This document shows, one piece after another, positions 35,223-43,972 of a stretch of DNA of 64,000 nt. Where the stretch lies: assembly GCA_945865545.1 (NCBI GenBank), contig CAMBEQ010000005.1, positions 24,269 through 88,268 of the forward strand, read 5' to 3'. Positions within the stretch are counted from its first letter, which is position 1. Every line of letters begins with the position of its first letter. The notes beneath the pieces were generated by a model, which did no database searches, was not told the origin of the DNA, and saw only the letters and a list, made by a program, of their open reading frames with translations. This DNA is from Sediminibacterium ginsengisoli (GTDB lineage Bacteria > Bacteroidota > Bacteroidia > Chitinophagales > Chitinophagaceae). The translations under genes were made by a program, and so were the position numbers.

Positions 35223-35750
35223 ATGAAATTTTGGACTTTTCTCTTATTAATTGGGTTTGCTACCCCCCTTGCTGCTCAAAAAAAATATAGTACCAACAAT
35301 GCCATTGTACGTTTTATAGCGGCAGATGATACTGATATTGATGCCATCAATAAAGAAGCAGTGAGTCGCTTAGAAACCAATGGTGATTTGAGTTTCATCA
35401 TGCTCATCAAAGATTTTAAATTTGAAATGGAAGGCATGCAAAAACATTTCAATGAAGAATATATAGAAAGTGATCAATTTCCTCGTGCTTTTTTTAATGG
35501 CAAAATCACCAATTTTTCAAGCGTCAATTTTGCCAAGGATGGCAAGTACCCTATCTCGGTTGCCGGTTCCATGCAAGTACATGGGGTAAATAAATTCATG
35601 CAAACAAGCGGTCTACTTGAAATTAAAAATGGAATCCCTACAGCAACTGCCCAATTTACAGTCACCTTAAAAGACTTTAAAATTGGAGGCATTCTAATTA
35701 AATTGGTAGCTGATAAAATGAATATTGATATTAAGGCTACCTACCAATAA
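35223..35750 (+). CDS. YceI-family periplasmic protein
   Basis: 175-residue exported protein with a signal peptide (MKFWTFLLLIGFATPLAA) and a YceI-like lipocalin fold: NAIVRFIAADDTDIDAINKEA, FNEEYIESDQFPRAFFNGKI and the repeated strands ISVAGSMQVHGVNK and TAQFTVTLKDFKIGG. YceI proteins bind isoprenoid-type lipids in some structures; the ligand here is unknown. A -7-like element (TACTTTTG, 35191-35198) overlaps an 8-bp hairpin (35178-35201) in front. The gene ends 29 bases before the metH promoter. Confidence 0.85.
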   Translation: MKFWTFLLLIGFATPLAAQKKYSTNNAIVRFIAADDTDIDAINKEAVSRLETNGDLSFIMLIKDFKFEMEGMQKHFNEEYIESDQFPRAFFNGKITNFSSVNFAKDGKYPISVAGSMQVHGVNKFMQTSGLLEIKNGIPTATAQFTVTLKDFKIGGILIKLVADKMNIDIKATYQ

Positions 35751-35779
35751 GTAAGCTTTATTGTTTAATAAGGCCATTA

Positions 35780-35811
35780 TTTGGCTGGAAAGCAATAGTG
35801 TATTAACTTTG
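35780..35811 (+). promoter_or_regulatory. Consensus Bacteroidota promoter of metH
   Basis: TTTG at 35780-35783, 20 bases, then TAACTTTG at 35804-35811: both boxes match the TTTG/TAnnTTTG consensus with the expected spacing. This is the best promoter in the window. Transcription would start around 35815-35820, right at the 5' edge of the structured leader. Confidence 0.7.
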
Positions 35812-35820
35812 CATCGCATT

Positions 35821-35881
35821 GCAGGCGGATTTGTTTATTGTTCAACCTGCTTTCCGAAAGGAAAAAAAAGAACTAATAAAC
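35821..35881 (+). ncRNA. SAM-II-like riboswitch (long-loop pseudoknot) in the metH leader
   Basis: P1 is GCAGG (35821-35825) with CCTGC (35846-35850). A hairpin with a GAAA loop (TTTCC/GGAAA, 35851-35864) follows. The P1 loop segment GTTTATT-GTTC (35833-35843) pairs with GAAC-T-AATAAAC (35870-35881), giving an 11-bp pseudoknot with a single bulged T at 35874. In SAM-II RNAs the loop reads GAUUU...AUUGCA and the 3' strand reads GCUAAAA, with the bulged U (U44) contacting SAM. Here GATTT, ATTG...CA and CTAA occupy the same places, with two extra base pairs next to the bulged U. The gene controlled is methionine synthase, a logical SAM target. I recall a described long-loop variant of SAM-II; assignment is by eye, and no cobalamin or SAM-I core is present. 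Confidence 0.65.
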
Positions 35882-35924
35882 GATACTATTTACACCCCCC
35901 ACTTTTTAATAGTATTATTAGTTT
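35870..35924 (+). promoter_or_regulatory. Alternative hairpin competing with the pseudoknot (candidate expression platform)
   Basis: GAACTAATA's A-to-A part (35871-35878) pairs with TATTAGTT (35916-35923), with a possible G-T pair at the base. After a 4-base bulge, ATACTATT (35883-35890) pairs with AATAGTAT (35908-35915), giving up to 17 base pairs. The first segment is the 3' strand of the pseudoknot, so the two folds exclude each other. A T-rich run (CTCTATTTTCTTTT) follows. Which fold is on or off cannot be read from the sequence. Confidence 0.55.
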
Positions 35925-35962
35925 CTCTATTTTCTTTTGGATACATGCATAAAAATTTATTT

Positions 35963-36976
35963 ATGTCAATTCAAGAGACACTCAAAAAAAGAATATTGGT
36001 TATTGATGGTGCCATGGGTACCATGATTCAACGCCATAAATTAACCGAGGCCGATTACCGCGGTACACGATTTGCCGAATGGCCTTCTGATCTTAAAGGC
36101 AATAACGACTTATTATGCATTACCCAACCTGCCATTGTCACAGGTATTCATTTACAATATTTAGAAGCGGGTGCAGATATTATTGAAACCAATACTTTCA
36201 GTAGCACTTCTATTGCCATGGCTGACTATGATATGCAATCATTAGCTTATGAATTAAATGTGGCAGCCGCTAAATGTGTGCAAGAAGCCATTAAGCAATA
36301 CCAATCAAAACATCCTAACGCCACAGAAAAATATATTGCAGGTTCTATCGGACCATTAAATAAAACATTAAGCTTATCGCCTGATGTAAATAATCCTGGT
36401 TTTCGCGCCGTTACTTTTGATGAAGTAGTTATTGCTTATACGGAACAAATTAAAGGACTCGTGGATGGAGGTGTGGATGTCATTTTAATTGAAACTATTT
36501 TTGATACCTTAAATGCGAAGGCAGCTATTTTCGCAGTGAAAGAATATTTTAGAAAGGAAGGTAAGCCTGAATTACCCATGATGATTAGCGGTACTATCAC
36601 CGATGCCTCGGGAAGAACCTTGAGTGGTCAAACCTTATCCGCATTCTATACATCCATTGAACATGCCAAACCTTTAAGTGTAGGATTAAACTGTGCTTTA
36701 GGCGCGCAAGAAATGAGAAGTCATATTGAAGAGCTTTCACAAATAGCCATTTGTTATACATCGGCCTATCCCAATGCAGGACTTCCGAATGCTATGGGTG
36801 AATATGACGAAGAGCCCCATCAAACGGCGCACTTTATTGAAGAGTGGGCTAAAAATAAATTTGTAAATATTGTAGGTGGCTGTTGCGGCACCACCCCAGA
36901 GCATATCAAACATATGGCTGACATTGTAAAAAATATTACACCCCGTTCACTTCCTATTCTAGACCCAACTATTTAA
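35963..36976 (+). CDS. metH: Methionine synthase, homocysteine-binding module (split MetH, part 1)
   Basis: 337-residue protein equal to the N-terminal Zn/homocysteine module of B12-dependent methionine synthase. [18 protein letters not shown] is the family start; zinc-site cysteines are in GLNCALG and [11 protein letters not shown] start it at ATG 35963 ([10 protein letters not shown]); the frame is open further upstream but runs through the promoter and the structured leader. Only 3 bases separate it from the second part, so the two proteins probably form one enzyme. Part of methionine synthesis and folate recycling; regulated through the SAM-II-like leader if that call is right. Confidence 0.9.
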   Translation: MSIQETLKKRILVIDGAMGTMIQRHKLTEADYRGTRFAEWPSDLKGNNDLLCITQPAIVTGIHLQYLEAGADIIETNTFSSTSIAMADYDMQSLAYELNVAAAKCVQEAIKQYQSKHPNATEKYIAGSIGPLNKTLSLSPDVNNPGFRAVTFDEVVIAYTEQIKGLVDGGVDVILIETIFDTLNAKAAIFAVKEYFRKEGKPELPMMISGTITDASGRTLSGQTLSAFYTSIEHAKPLSVGLNCALGAQEMRSHIEELSQIAICYTSAYPNAGLPNAMGEYDEEPHQTAHFIEEWAKNKFVNIVGGCCGTTPEHIKHMADIVKNITPRSLPILDPTI

Positions 36977-36979
36977 ATT

Positions 36980-39691
36980 ATGAGTGAAGAAATAATACAT
37001 ATTAAACCTTATTTAAAACTAGCAGGACTAGAACCTTTAATTATTCGTCCTGAAACTAATTTTGTGAACGTAGGAGAAAGAACCAATGTAACGGGTTCTA
37101 AAAAATTTGCAAGACTTATTAAGGAAAACAAATACGAAGAAGCTTTATCGGTAGCTCGTAACCAAGTAGAAAGTGGCGCACAAATTATTGATGTGAATAT
37201 GGATGATGCCTTATTAGAAGGTGTACTTGCCATGACTACTTTTTTAAACTTAGTACAAAGCGAACCAGATATTGCCAAGATACCTATCATGATTGATAGT
37301 TCTAAATTCGAAATTATTGAAGCAGGTTTAAAATGTGTGCAAGGAAAATGTATTGTGAACTCTATTTCTATGAAGGAAGGAGAAGCTAAATTTATTGAAC
37401 AAGCCCATATCTGTAAAGCATTCGGCGCTGCAGTAATTGTAATGGCATTTGATGAGAAAGGACAAGCCGATACCAAGGACCGTAAAATAGAAATTTGTGA
37501 CCGTGCTTATAAAATTTTAGTAGAACAAGTAGGATTCGATCCTCAAGATATTATTTTCGATCCCAATATTTTTGCAGTCGCTACAGGGATTGAAGAACAT
37601 AATAATTATGCAGTAGACTTTATTGAAGCTACCCGGGTGATAAAACAAATGATGCCACTCGCTAAAATAAGTGGTGGTGTATCTAACGTTTCTTTTTCTT
37701 TTAGAGGCAATGATGCAGTACGTGAAGCTATTCATGCAGTATTCTTATTTCATGCAGTGAAAGCGGGTATGGATATGGGTATTGTGAATGCAGGTCAATT
37801 AGAAGTCTATGACGAAATTGAACCTACCCTAAGAAATTTGTGTGAAGACGTAATTCTTAATAGAAATAACGACAACAACGAAGCTACAGAAGCTTTAATT
37901 CAATACGCCGATACTGTAAAAGCCAAGGGCAAGGTGGAAGTAAAAAGTGCTGCTTGGAGAGAAGGCACAGTGGAAGAAAGATTAGCACATTCTTTAATTA
38001 ATGGAATTACCGATTTTATTGATGCAGATACAGAAGAAGCAAGATTACAATACAGCGAACCTTTGGAAGTGATTGAAGGACCTTTAATGGTGGGCATGAA
38101 CCAAGTAGGAGATTTATTTGGCGCAGGTAAAATGTTTTTACCACAGGTGGTAAAAAGTGCAAGGGTGATGAAAAAAAGTGTGGCCGTTTTAACTCCTTTT
38201 ATCGAAGCCGAAAAAGAAAGAAAAAAATTAGCTTCCATTAACCCGAATGGTGCGAGCAAGGGACCTGCCAAAATATTATTAGCCACCGTAAAAGGCGATG
38301 TACATGATATTGGAAAAAATATAGTGGGCGTGGTATTAGGATGTAATGGTTATGAAATTATTGATTTAGGGGTGATGGTCGCTGCAGATAAAATTTTAAC
38401 TGAAGCACAAAAACAGGAAGTGGATATTATTGGACTGAGTGGTTTAATTACGCCTTCTTTGGATGAGATGGTGTATATCGCTAAAGAAATGAAACGAAGA
38501 GGAATGACTATTCCACTTATGATTGGAGGTGCTACTACCTCTCGTATGCATACTGCCGTAAAAATTGCACCTGAATATGGTGATGGTGTGATACATGTAT
38601 TAGACGCTTCAAGAAGTGTAACGGTGGCAAGTACTTTACTGAACAAAGACCAAAAAGCGCCTTTCTTATTAGAATTAGAAAAAAACTATGCAGGACTAAA
38701 GAACGATTTTGATAATAAAAAAACAACTAAGCAATCACTAAGCTATGAAGATGCTTTGCAAAACAAAGCAATCATAGATTGGGAAAATTTTAAAGTGGTA
38801 GCACCTAGTTTTACGGGCAATAAAGCAATAGAGATAACTGACTTATCGGTACTCGTAGATTATATCGATTGGAAACCTTTTTTCATTGCCTGGGAATTGC
38901 ATGGAAATTTCCCTGCTATTTTAACAGATAAGGTAGTAGGAGAAGTGGCTACAAAATTATATGCCGACGCACAAAAACTATTAACTCAAATCATTGAAGA
39001 GAAATGGCTAACAGCCAAAGGAGCAGTGGGCTTCTGGCCAGCCAGTGCAAATAACGATGATATACTTGTAGAAAATGGTAAAGAAAAAATAGCCTTACAT
39101 TTTTTAAGACAGCAAGCTAAAAAAACAGTGGGTCAACCGAACTATTCTTTAGCTGATTTCATTTGCCCTGCCACAGAAAATAAAAAAGATTTTATCGGTG
39201 CCTTTGCAGTCACTATTCATGGTATTGAAAAACATATCAAGAAATTTGAAGAAAACTTAGATGACTATAATAAAATTATCTTACAAGCCTTAGCCGATAG
39301 ATTTGCAGAAGCCTTTGCAGAATATTTACATGCTAAAACTAGAAAAGAATATTGGGGCTATGCCGCAGATGAGACTTTAACGAATGAATCTTTAATTAGT
39401 GAGCAGTATGTTGGTATACGTCCTGCGCCTGGTTATCCTGCTTGTCCTGACCATACTGAAAAATATACTTTGTTTAATTTATTAGAGGCCGAAAAAAATA
39501 CAGGCATTAGTTTAACAGAAAGCTTAGCCATGTACCCAGCCTCTAGTGTTTGTGGTTGGTATTTTGCTAATCCAAAAAGTCAATATTTTGGATTAGGTAA
39601 AATTAATCAGGACCAAGTATTAGATTATACAAAAAGAAAGGATAAACCATTGGAATACATTACCAGATGGTTACAGCCAGTTATTGACTAA
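36980..39691 (+). CDS. metH: Methionine synthase, folate/B12/activation modules (split MetH, part 2)
   Basis: 903-residue protein with the remaining MetH modules in the standard order. The pterin-binding domain ([19 protein letters not shown]) is at the N-terminus. The B12 cap and binding domain with [15 protein letters not shown] (base-on histidine in DxHxxG) is near residue 440, and the C-terminal activation domain has [17 protein letters not shown]. It transfers the methyl group from methyl-THF to homocysteine through cobalamin, with SAM-dependent reactivation. The break between modules 1 and 2 is a real stop plus start, not a frameshift, since a clean [14 protein letters not shown] start begins 3 bases later. 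The terminator at 39705-39738 ends the operon. Confidence 0.95.
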   Translation: MSEEIIHIKPYLKLAGLEPLIIRPETNFVNVGERTNVTGSKKFARLIKENKYEEALSVARNQVESGAQIIDVNMDDALLEGVLAMTTFLNLVQSEPDIAKIPIMIDSSKFEIIEAGLKCVQGKCIVNSISMKEGEAKFIEQAHICKAFGAAVIVMAFDEKGQADTKDRKIEICDRAYKILVEQVGFDPQDIIFDPNIFAVATGIEEHNNYAVDFIEATRVIKQMMPLAKISGGVSNVSFSFRGNDAVREAIHAVFLFHAVKAGMDMGIVNAGQLEVYDEIEPTLRNLCEDVILNRNNDNNEATEALIQYADTVKAKGKVEVKSAAWREGTVEERLAHSLINGITDFIDADTEEARLQYSEPLEVIEGPLMVGMNQVGDLFGAGKMFLPQVVKSARVMKKSVAVLTPFIEAEKERKKLASINPNGASKGPAKILLATVKGDVHDIGKNIVGVVLGCNGYEIIDLGVMVAADKILTEAQKQEVDIIGLSGLITPSLDEMVYIAKEMKRRGMTIPLMIGGATTSRMHTAVKIAPEYGDGVIHVLDASRSVTVASTLLNKDQKAPFLLELEKNYAGLKNDFDNKKTTKQSLSYEDALQNKAIIDWENFKVVAPSFTGNKAIEITDLSVLVDYIDWKPFFIAWELHGNFPAILTDKVVGEVATKLYADAQKLLTQIIEEKWLTAKGAVGFWPASANNDDILVENGKEKIALHFLRQQAKKTVGQPNYSLADFICPATENKKDFIGAFAVTIHGIEKHIKKFEENLDDYNKIILQALADRFAEAFAEYLHAKTRKEYWGYAADETLTNESLISEQYVGIRPAPGYPACPDHTEKYTLFNLLEAEKNTGISLTESLAMYPASSVCGWYFANPKSQYFGLGKINQDQVLDYTKRKDKPLEYITRWLQPVID

Positions 39692-39704
39692 CACTACTTT
39701 ACTA

Positions 39705-39738
39705 AAAAAAAGGAACTTGTCATCAAGTTCCTTTTTTT
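39705..39738. terminator. Bidirectional intrinsic terminator after metH
   Basis: AGGAACTTG-TCAT-CAAGTTCCT with seven A before and seven T after, so it works on both strands, for metH and for the convergent LOG-family gene. Confidence 0.9.
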
Positions 39739-39743
39739 ATTTC

Positions 39744-40481
39744 TTATATTTTCTCGAATAGCCACCATAATCGTTTACGTGGCTTAACTACATAATTTTT
39801 GAGTACATACTTACTAATGTGTTCGATTGCCTCGTCTACGCTATCTGTAAATAACATAAACTTTTTATCTTCAGGTGAAATGGTTCCTTCGGCAATCATA
39901 TGATCCATCCAATGATGCAATGGCTCATAATACTCTTTACCCATCACCACAATAGGAAAATCATTAATTACTTTAGTTTGCGCCAAAGTAAGGGTTTCAA
40001 AAAATTCATCCTGCGTACCAAATCCACCAGGCATAATGATAAATGCATAGGAATACTTAACTAATAATACTTTCCGAATAAAGAAATAGTTAAAAGTAAG
40101 TGAGATTTGAGTGTAGGGATTGATGTGTTGTTCGAAGGGTAATTTAATATTACAACCTACAGAAGTACCTCCGTTTTCAAATGCCCCTCTATTCGCTGCT
40201 TCCATAATGCCAGGGCCCCCTCCTGTCATAGTCGTAAAACCTAGGCCAGCGATACGTTTCCCAAGCTCTCGTGCTTTAATATAGTAAGGATTGTTTTCTT
40301 TAAAACGGGCCGATCCAAATACGGTTACACTGGGGCCTACAAAATGAAGTGTTCGAAACCCTTTTATAAATTGAACAAAAATTTGAAGTGCAAATAAAAA
40401 TTCATTAACTCTTGGCTTAGGCCCTTCTAAATCATATTGCTTGGCAGCTGGAATGATTCGTTCTTTTGTTTGGGAGGACAT
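39744..40481 (-). CDS. LOG-family (TIGR00730) Rossmann-fold protein
   Basis: 245-residue protein of the lysine-decarboxylase-like/LOG family. The signature PGGFGTQDEFFE (PGGxGTxxE) is present, with VTVFGSARF and TMTGGGPGIMEAANRGAFE earlier. Members hydrolyse cytokinin nucleoside monophosphates or other nucleotides to a base and ribose 5-phosphate; true lysine decarboxylase activity is not expected. It is monocistronic and convergent with metH across the terminator. It is longer than the ~190-residue plant-type LOGs, like the larger bacterial PpnN-related branch. Confidence 0.88.
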   Translation of the reverse strand: MSSQTKERIIPAAKQYDLEGPKPRVNEFLFALQIFVQFIKGFRTLHFVGPSVTVFGSARFKENNPYYIKARELGKRIAGLGFTTMTGGGPGIMEAANRGAFENGGTSVGCNIKLPFEQHINPYTQISLTFNYFFIRKVLLVKYSYAFIIMPGGFGTQDEFFETLTLAQTKVINDFPIVVMGKEYYEPLHHWMDHMIAEGTISPEDKKFMLFTDSVDEAIEHISKYVLKNYVVKPRKRLWWLFEKI

Positions 40482-40548
40482 CCGTAAATAGTTGATAAAT
40501 GAAATTCTATTTTATGAAGTTAGAATAAATTAATTAAGCCGAGTACAT

Positions 40549-40556
40549 TAAATTTG
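40549..40556 (+). promoter_or_regulatory. -7 element of the gene at 40586
   Basis: TAAATTTG fits TAnnTTTG exactly, 29 bases before the ATG at 40586. No good -33 box. Confidence 0.4.
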
Positions 40557-40585
40557 TTAAATTTGAAAGGTAATTTTCGTCCACC

Positions 40586-41962
40586 ATGAAACACCTACCT
40601 GTTCTATTTCGTGTATTCCTTTTACAAATGATTGGGCTGATTGGCTTCAGCCAAGACAAAGTAGTGCTAGAACAAATTCAAACCTATTCCACCCTCCAAC
40701 CATCAGCTAAGTATTGGCAACTGCCTTCCAATTTTAATACCCTCTTAAATGCAATTGACTCAGGCCTATTTAATAGCATGCACTTAGTAAGAGAAACCAG
40801 CATTCAGCCAACTTATAAAGAATTAAAAAAACAAAGCCAGCTAGGAAAAATAGTAGTGGACTGGTCGCAAAGTAGTGCTTATCCATTTCATGCTTATTTA
40901 GAATTATATGAAATGGATCCCACATTAGTATACAATAATAATTGGGTCAATATACCCGAATCAAAAAAAGACAGCATTCATTCCATCTGGTACATCGCTT
41001 GCAATATTTATAATCAAAAGCAAGAGAAAGTTTTTGGAAAAACGATACTTGTTGCCATACTCCCTATTCATGCATTAGGAATGGGTCAAGAAATTTTGAC
41101 CACAGGAAGTATACCGAGCAATATTTACCAAGCCATTGCAAAAGCGATTAACTATATGAGTCCTAAAATGGGCAATTTGGAATACATTGAAGCTAAGATG
41201 CCTAGTGCCTATGCTACAGATAATTACTGGATGCCTATTATACACAATCAACCAAGGATTATATTTGATACCACTAAAAAATTTATAGCCTATAGTAATA
41301 GTGGCATTCCTCAATTATTAAGAACTCCAGAAGCCGTATTAAATAAAATAAATACAAAAGACAGATCTGCAGACAACCCATTTAAAGAAGTCATTGATCT
41401 AATAAGATTAACCAAATCCAGCATTAATTATAAAGAATTTTACCAGGTAATACAGCCACTTAGAGATGTTCATGCCAATATAGACTATACCATACAAGCT
41501 TTCATTGAATTCAATGGCGAGTCCATGACTAATGACTATGAAAAGAAAAATTTCATTGAGTTTTTGAGTGATAGTATTCATACCTTATTCCAAGGCAAAA
41601 AAAATATTGGCAACTTTATTGTGAAAGAAAATACAACAGAGCCTAAGAAATATTTTTACCCCGATATAGTATACAATGGATATGATTCAACTAAGTCATT
41701 TCCCTTAGGCACTTTTTATGCAAAACAACCTATTGTTCACTCAAGAGTCATAGAAGGGAAAGTGCTTGGCCAAAGATTTTCAATAAAATTAGATTTTGAA
41801 AATAATTTAAAAACAATCAGCTTAGAGGATACCATAATTATGGTGGTAGGAGGAGATAAAAAACCTATGCAAATGGTATTAGCGGATAAAAATACACCCA
41901 CAACCATTGTAAATTTATTATTGCTTATTGCTTATAGTGAAATTTTCCAACGTCCCTACTAA
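40586..41962 (+). CDS. Secreted protein of unknown family, 458 residues
   Basis: Exported protein (signal peptide MKHLPVLFRVFLLQMIGLIGFSQ). The mature part has no domain I recognise; it is rich in Lys, Ile, Asn and Tyr, has no clear repeats or other membrane segments, and contains few cysteines. Its middle section (HALGMGQEILTTGSIPSNIY) resembles no catalytic motif I know. It sits alone between a divergent LOG gene and exonuclease III, which starts 13 bases after its stop. It is probably a lineage-specific periplasmic or outer-membrane-associated protein. Confidence 0.65.
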   Translation: MKHLPVLFRVFLLQMIGLIGFSQDKVVLEQIQTYSTLQPSAKYWQLPSNFNTLLNAIDSGLFNSMHLVRETSIQPTYKELKKQSQLGKIVVDWSQSSAYPFHAYLELYEMDPTLVYNNNWVNIPESKKDSIHSIWYIACNIYNQKQEKVFGKTILVAILPIHALGMGQEILTTGSIPSNIYQAIAKAINYMSPKMGNLEYIEAKMPSAYATDNYWMPIIHNQPRIIFDTTKKFIAYSNSGIPQLLRTPEAVLNKINTKDRSADNPFKEVIDLIRLTKSSINYKEFYQVIQPLRDVHANIDYTIQAFIEFNGESMTNDYEKKNFIEFLSDSIHTLFQGKKNIGNFIVKENTTEPKKYFYPDIVYNGYDSTKSFPLGTFYAKQPIVHSRVIEGKVLGQRFSIKLDFENNLKTISLEDTIIMVVGGDKKPMQMVLADKNTPTTIVNLLLLIAYSEIFQRPY

Positions 41963-41975
41963 AATAGTATCAAAA

Positions 41976-42746
41976 ATGCGTATAGTAAGTTATAACTTAA
42001 ACGGAATTCGGGCAGCTATTAAAAAGGGTTTAATAGATTGGTTAATTGAAAATCCCATAGATATTTTTTGTGTACAAGAAACCAAAGCAGCAGAATCAGA
42101 TATTGATATCAACTTGTTTACTTCATTAGGTTATCATGTTGCTTGGTATGCTGCGCAAAAAAAAGGGTATAGCGGCGTAGCTATTTTTAGTAAAACGAAA
42201 CCTGATCTAATCGTTTATGGAAACGGCTATACAATGAGTGATGCAGAAGGACGAGTTGTTAGAATAGACATTGGCGATTTGACTATTGTCAATGCTTATT
42301 TCCCATCTGGTACCAGCGGTGAAGAAAGACAAACCTATAAATATCAATGGCTAAAAGAATTTGATTCCTATCTGCAAAAGTTAAAAAAGACACGTACTAA
42401 AATTATTGTTGCTGGAGATTACAATATTGCTCATCAATCCATAGATATTCATGATCCTAAAGGCAATAAAAAATCCTCTGGATTTTTACCAGAAGAAAGA
42501 GCATGGATGGAACAATTGTTAAGCAATGGTTGGATAGACAGCTTTAGACAATTAAATCCGGAAACCACTGGAGCCTATTCCTGGTGGAGTCAAAGGTTCC
42601 CTTCGGTAAGATTGCAAAATAAAGGTTGGAGGATTGATTACTTATGTGCCACCGAGGCCTTATTACCAGCCATTCAAATGGCTTCGATACTTCCTTTGAT
42701 AAAACACAGTGATCACTGCCCCATCCTATTAGAATTAAAAAAATAA
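41976..42746 (+). CDS. xth: Exodeoxyribonuclease III / AP endonuclease
   Basis: 256-residue EEP-fold nuclease that incises at abasic sites and trims 3' ends. Start ATG 41976 gives MRIVSYNLNGIRAA; the catalytic motifs are QETKAAE, GDYNIAH and SDHCPI. RIDYLCATEALLP supplies the RIDY motif. The in-frame upstream extension overlaps the preceding gene and is not used. Followed 3 bases later by the DUF4286 gene. Confidence 0.94.
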   Translation: MRIVSYNLNGIRAAIKKGLIDWLIENPIDIFCVQETKAAESDIDINLFTSLGYHVAWYAAQKKGYSGVAIFSKTKPDLIVYGNGYTMSDAEGRVVRIDIGDLTIVNAYFPSGTSGEERQTYKYQWLKEFDSYLQKLKKTRTKIIVAGDYNIAHQSIDIHDPKGNKKSSGFLPEERAWMEQLLSNGWIDSFRQLNPETTGAYSWWSQRFPSVRLQNKGWRIDYLCATEALLPAIQMASILPLIKHSDHCPILLELKK

Positions 42747-42749
42747 AAT

Positions 42750-43052
42750 ATGCAGGTATACAATATAAGCTTCCAAATTAAAGAAGCATTTGAATTGCCT
42801 TGGAAAGAGTGGATGAAGGAAACTTTTATTCCAATGATTCATGCCACTTCTTGTTTTGATGAAATTAAATGGTATCAATTAACCGTTAATCCCGATCAAG
42901 AACCCACTTATACTATGCAACTTTTTACCCCCCATCCAGACCAATTGCAGGCCTATCTTGCACTTCATGCAAATAGGCATTTAGAGGAGGTTCAACTCCA
43001 TTGGGGTGAAAAATGCTTCTATTTTTGTACCCAAATGCAAATTGTGAATTGA
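42750..43052 (+). CDS. DUF4286-family protein
   Basis: 100-residue protein. The N-terminus QVYNISFQIKEAFELPWKEWMKETFIP followed by MIHATSCFDEIKWYQL is the DUF4286 pattern. It is probably a dimeric ferredoxin-like fold; no catalytic residues are known to me. It begins 3 bases after xth and uses a TGA stop, which confirms that TGA is a stop codon in this genome. Downstream, 43053-43311 contains an imperfect 11-bp hairpin (43187-43213), direct ATCAATG repeats and the HU promoter. Confidence 0.8.
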   Translation: MQVYNISFQIKEAFELPWKEWMKETFIPMIHATSCFDEIKWYQLTVNPDQEPTYTMQLFTPHPDQLQAYLALHANRHLEEVQLHWGEKCFYFCTQMQIVN

Positions 43053-43186
43053 TTGTGGATAGTTTAAAATCGGGAAAACCGCTACTGGCCTATATTACAG
43101 CCGTTTATCAATGAAAATCAATGCCAGCAAGGGTTTCATGCTTATACTTATCATTACCTTAAACTAACAATATTCGCTATTTTTAA

Positions 43187-43213
43187 TGAAATCCTTACTA
43201 TTTAAGGGTTTCA
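43187..43213 (+). repeat. Hairpin between DUF4286 and HU genes
   Basis: TGAAATCCTTA pairs with TAAGGGTTTCA (one G-T wobble) across a 5-base loop. There is no T-tract, so it is not an ordinary terminator. It lies about 60 bases upstream of the HU -7 element. Confidence 0.4.
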
Positions 43214-43270
43214 AAGGAAAAATAAAAATGAATTTTTAAAAAAAATATTTTTTCAATTGATAAAAGCTGA

Positions 43271-43278
43271 TAAATTTG
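43271..43278 (+). promoter_or_regulatory. -7 element of the HU gene
   Basis: TAAATTTG fits TAnnTTTG exactly, 33 bases before the HU start. Confidence 0.5.
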
Positions 43279-43311
43279 TTACATCGTTTTAAACTTATAA
43301 AAAACACATCT

Positions 43312-43581
43312 ATGAACAAAGCAGAATTGATCGCTCACATTGCTGACAATGCAGAGATCGCAAAAACACAAGCAAATGCAGCAGTTGATGCATTTATCGA
43401 AGCAGTTACTAAAGCCTTGAAAAAAGGAGATAAAGTAACTTTAGTAGGATTTGGTACATTTTCAGTTTCTAAGCGTGCAGCTCGTATGGGCCGCAATCCA
43501 CAAACTGGAGCTGCTATCAAAATCAAAGCTAAAAAAGTTGCTAAATTTAAAGCTGGTAAAGAATTAAGCGGCAAATTGTAG
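43312..43581 (+). CDS. hup: HU-family DNA-binding protein
   Basis: 89-residue nucleoid protein. [14 protein letters not shown], the [20 protein letters not shown] beta arm and the [20 protein letters not shown] signature are complete. The start is ATG 43312; a longer in-frame reading begins upstream of or within the promoter. It is a single-gene unit with its own promoter and terminator, consistent with high expression. Homodimer that bends DNA. Lys/Ala-rich codon use resembles the THX gene just downstream. Confidence 0.96.
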   Translation: MNKAELIAHIADNAEIAKTQANAAVDAFIEAVTKALKKGDKVTLVGFGTFSVSKRAARMGRNPQTGAAIKIKAKKVAKFKAGKELSGKL

Positions 43582-43622
43582 TTTTTGCTCTAAAAAACAG
43601 CTTAATACTAAGATTTTGAAAT

Positions 43623-43651
43623 AAAACCCTCGTATGTGCGAGGGTTTTTTT
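43623..43651 (+). terminator. Intrinsic terminator after HU
   Basis: AAAACCCTCG (43623-43632) and CGAGGGTTTT (43639-43648) with a 6-base loop, ending in a T7 run. Confidence 0.9.
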
Positions 43652-43691
43652 ATTTTTGCTGTTCAATTACCAATTAACAAAAAACAAGAAC

Positions 43692-43877
43692 ATGGGAAGA
43701 GGAGATAAAAAAACAGCTAAAGGAAAAAGATTTTTAGGTTCTTTTGGCAAAAGCAGACCACATAAAGTGGCTAGCAAAGGTGCAAAAGCAGCAGCAGCTA
43801 AAGTAGAAAAAACTACTAAACCAGCTAAAGCTGAAAAAGCCGAAAAAGCTGAAAAAGCAACTAAAGCGAAAGCTTAA
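43692..43877 (+). CDS. 30S ribosomal protein THX with Lys/Ala tail
   Basis: 61-residue basic protein. MGRGDKKTAKGKRFLGSFGK followed by SRPHK matches ribosomal protein THX, which sits in the small-subunit head. After residue 28 there is a tail rich in Lys and Ala with repeated KAEKAE units, resembling histone H1-like tails; standard THX is shorter. The start is ATG 43692; in-frame codons upstream run into the HU terminator. A strong terminator follows. Confidence 0.88.
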   Translation: MGRGDKKTAKGKRFLGSFGKSRPHKVASKGAKAAAAKVEKTTKPAKAEKAEKAEKATKAKA

Positions 43878-43894
43878 TACTTTGTAATAAAGAC

Positions 43895-43917
43895 CCCCAG
43901 TGAATTGGGGTTTTTTT
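43895..43917 (+). terminator. Intrinsic terminator after THX
   Basis: CCCCA (43895-43899) pairs with TGGGG (43906-43910) across a 6-base loop, followed by seven T. Confidence 0.85.
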
Positions 43918-43972
43918 ATTACTTCTTTGAACTATTCATGGTTACTTGAAAATTATTTAACGCATAGTATTT

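Noticed and set aside
35865..35881. A-rich tail followed by CTAA looked like the preQ1-I riboswitch tail.
   Set aside because: The preQ1-I loop with its CCC stretch is absent, the long pseudoknot does not fit that class, and the downstream gene is metH, not a queuosine gene.
35751..35962. Cobalamin or SAM-I riboswitch in front of metH.
   Set aside because: No B12-box (GCCACTG) or SAM-I core sequence is present; the transcript from the consensus promoter is too short for either class.
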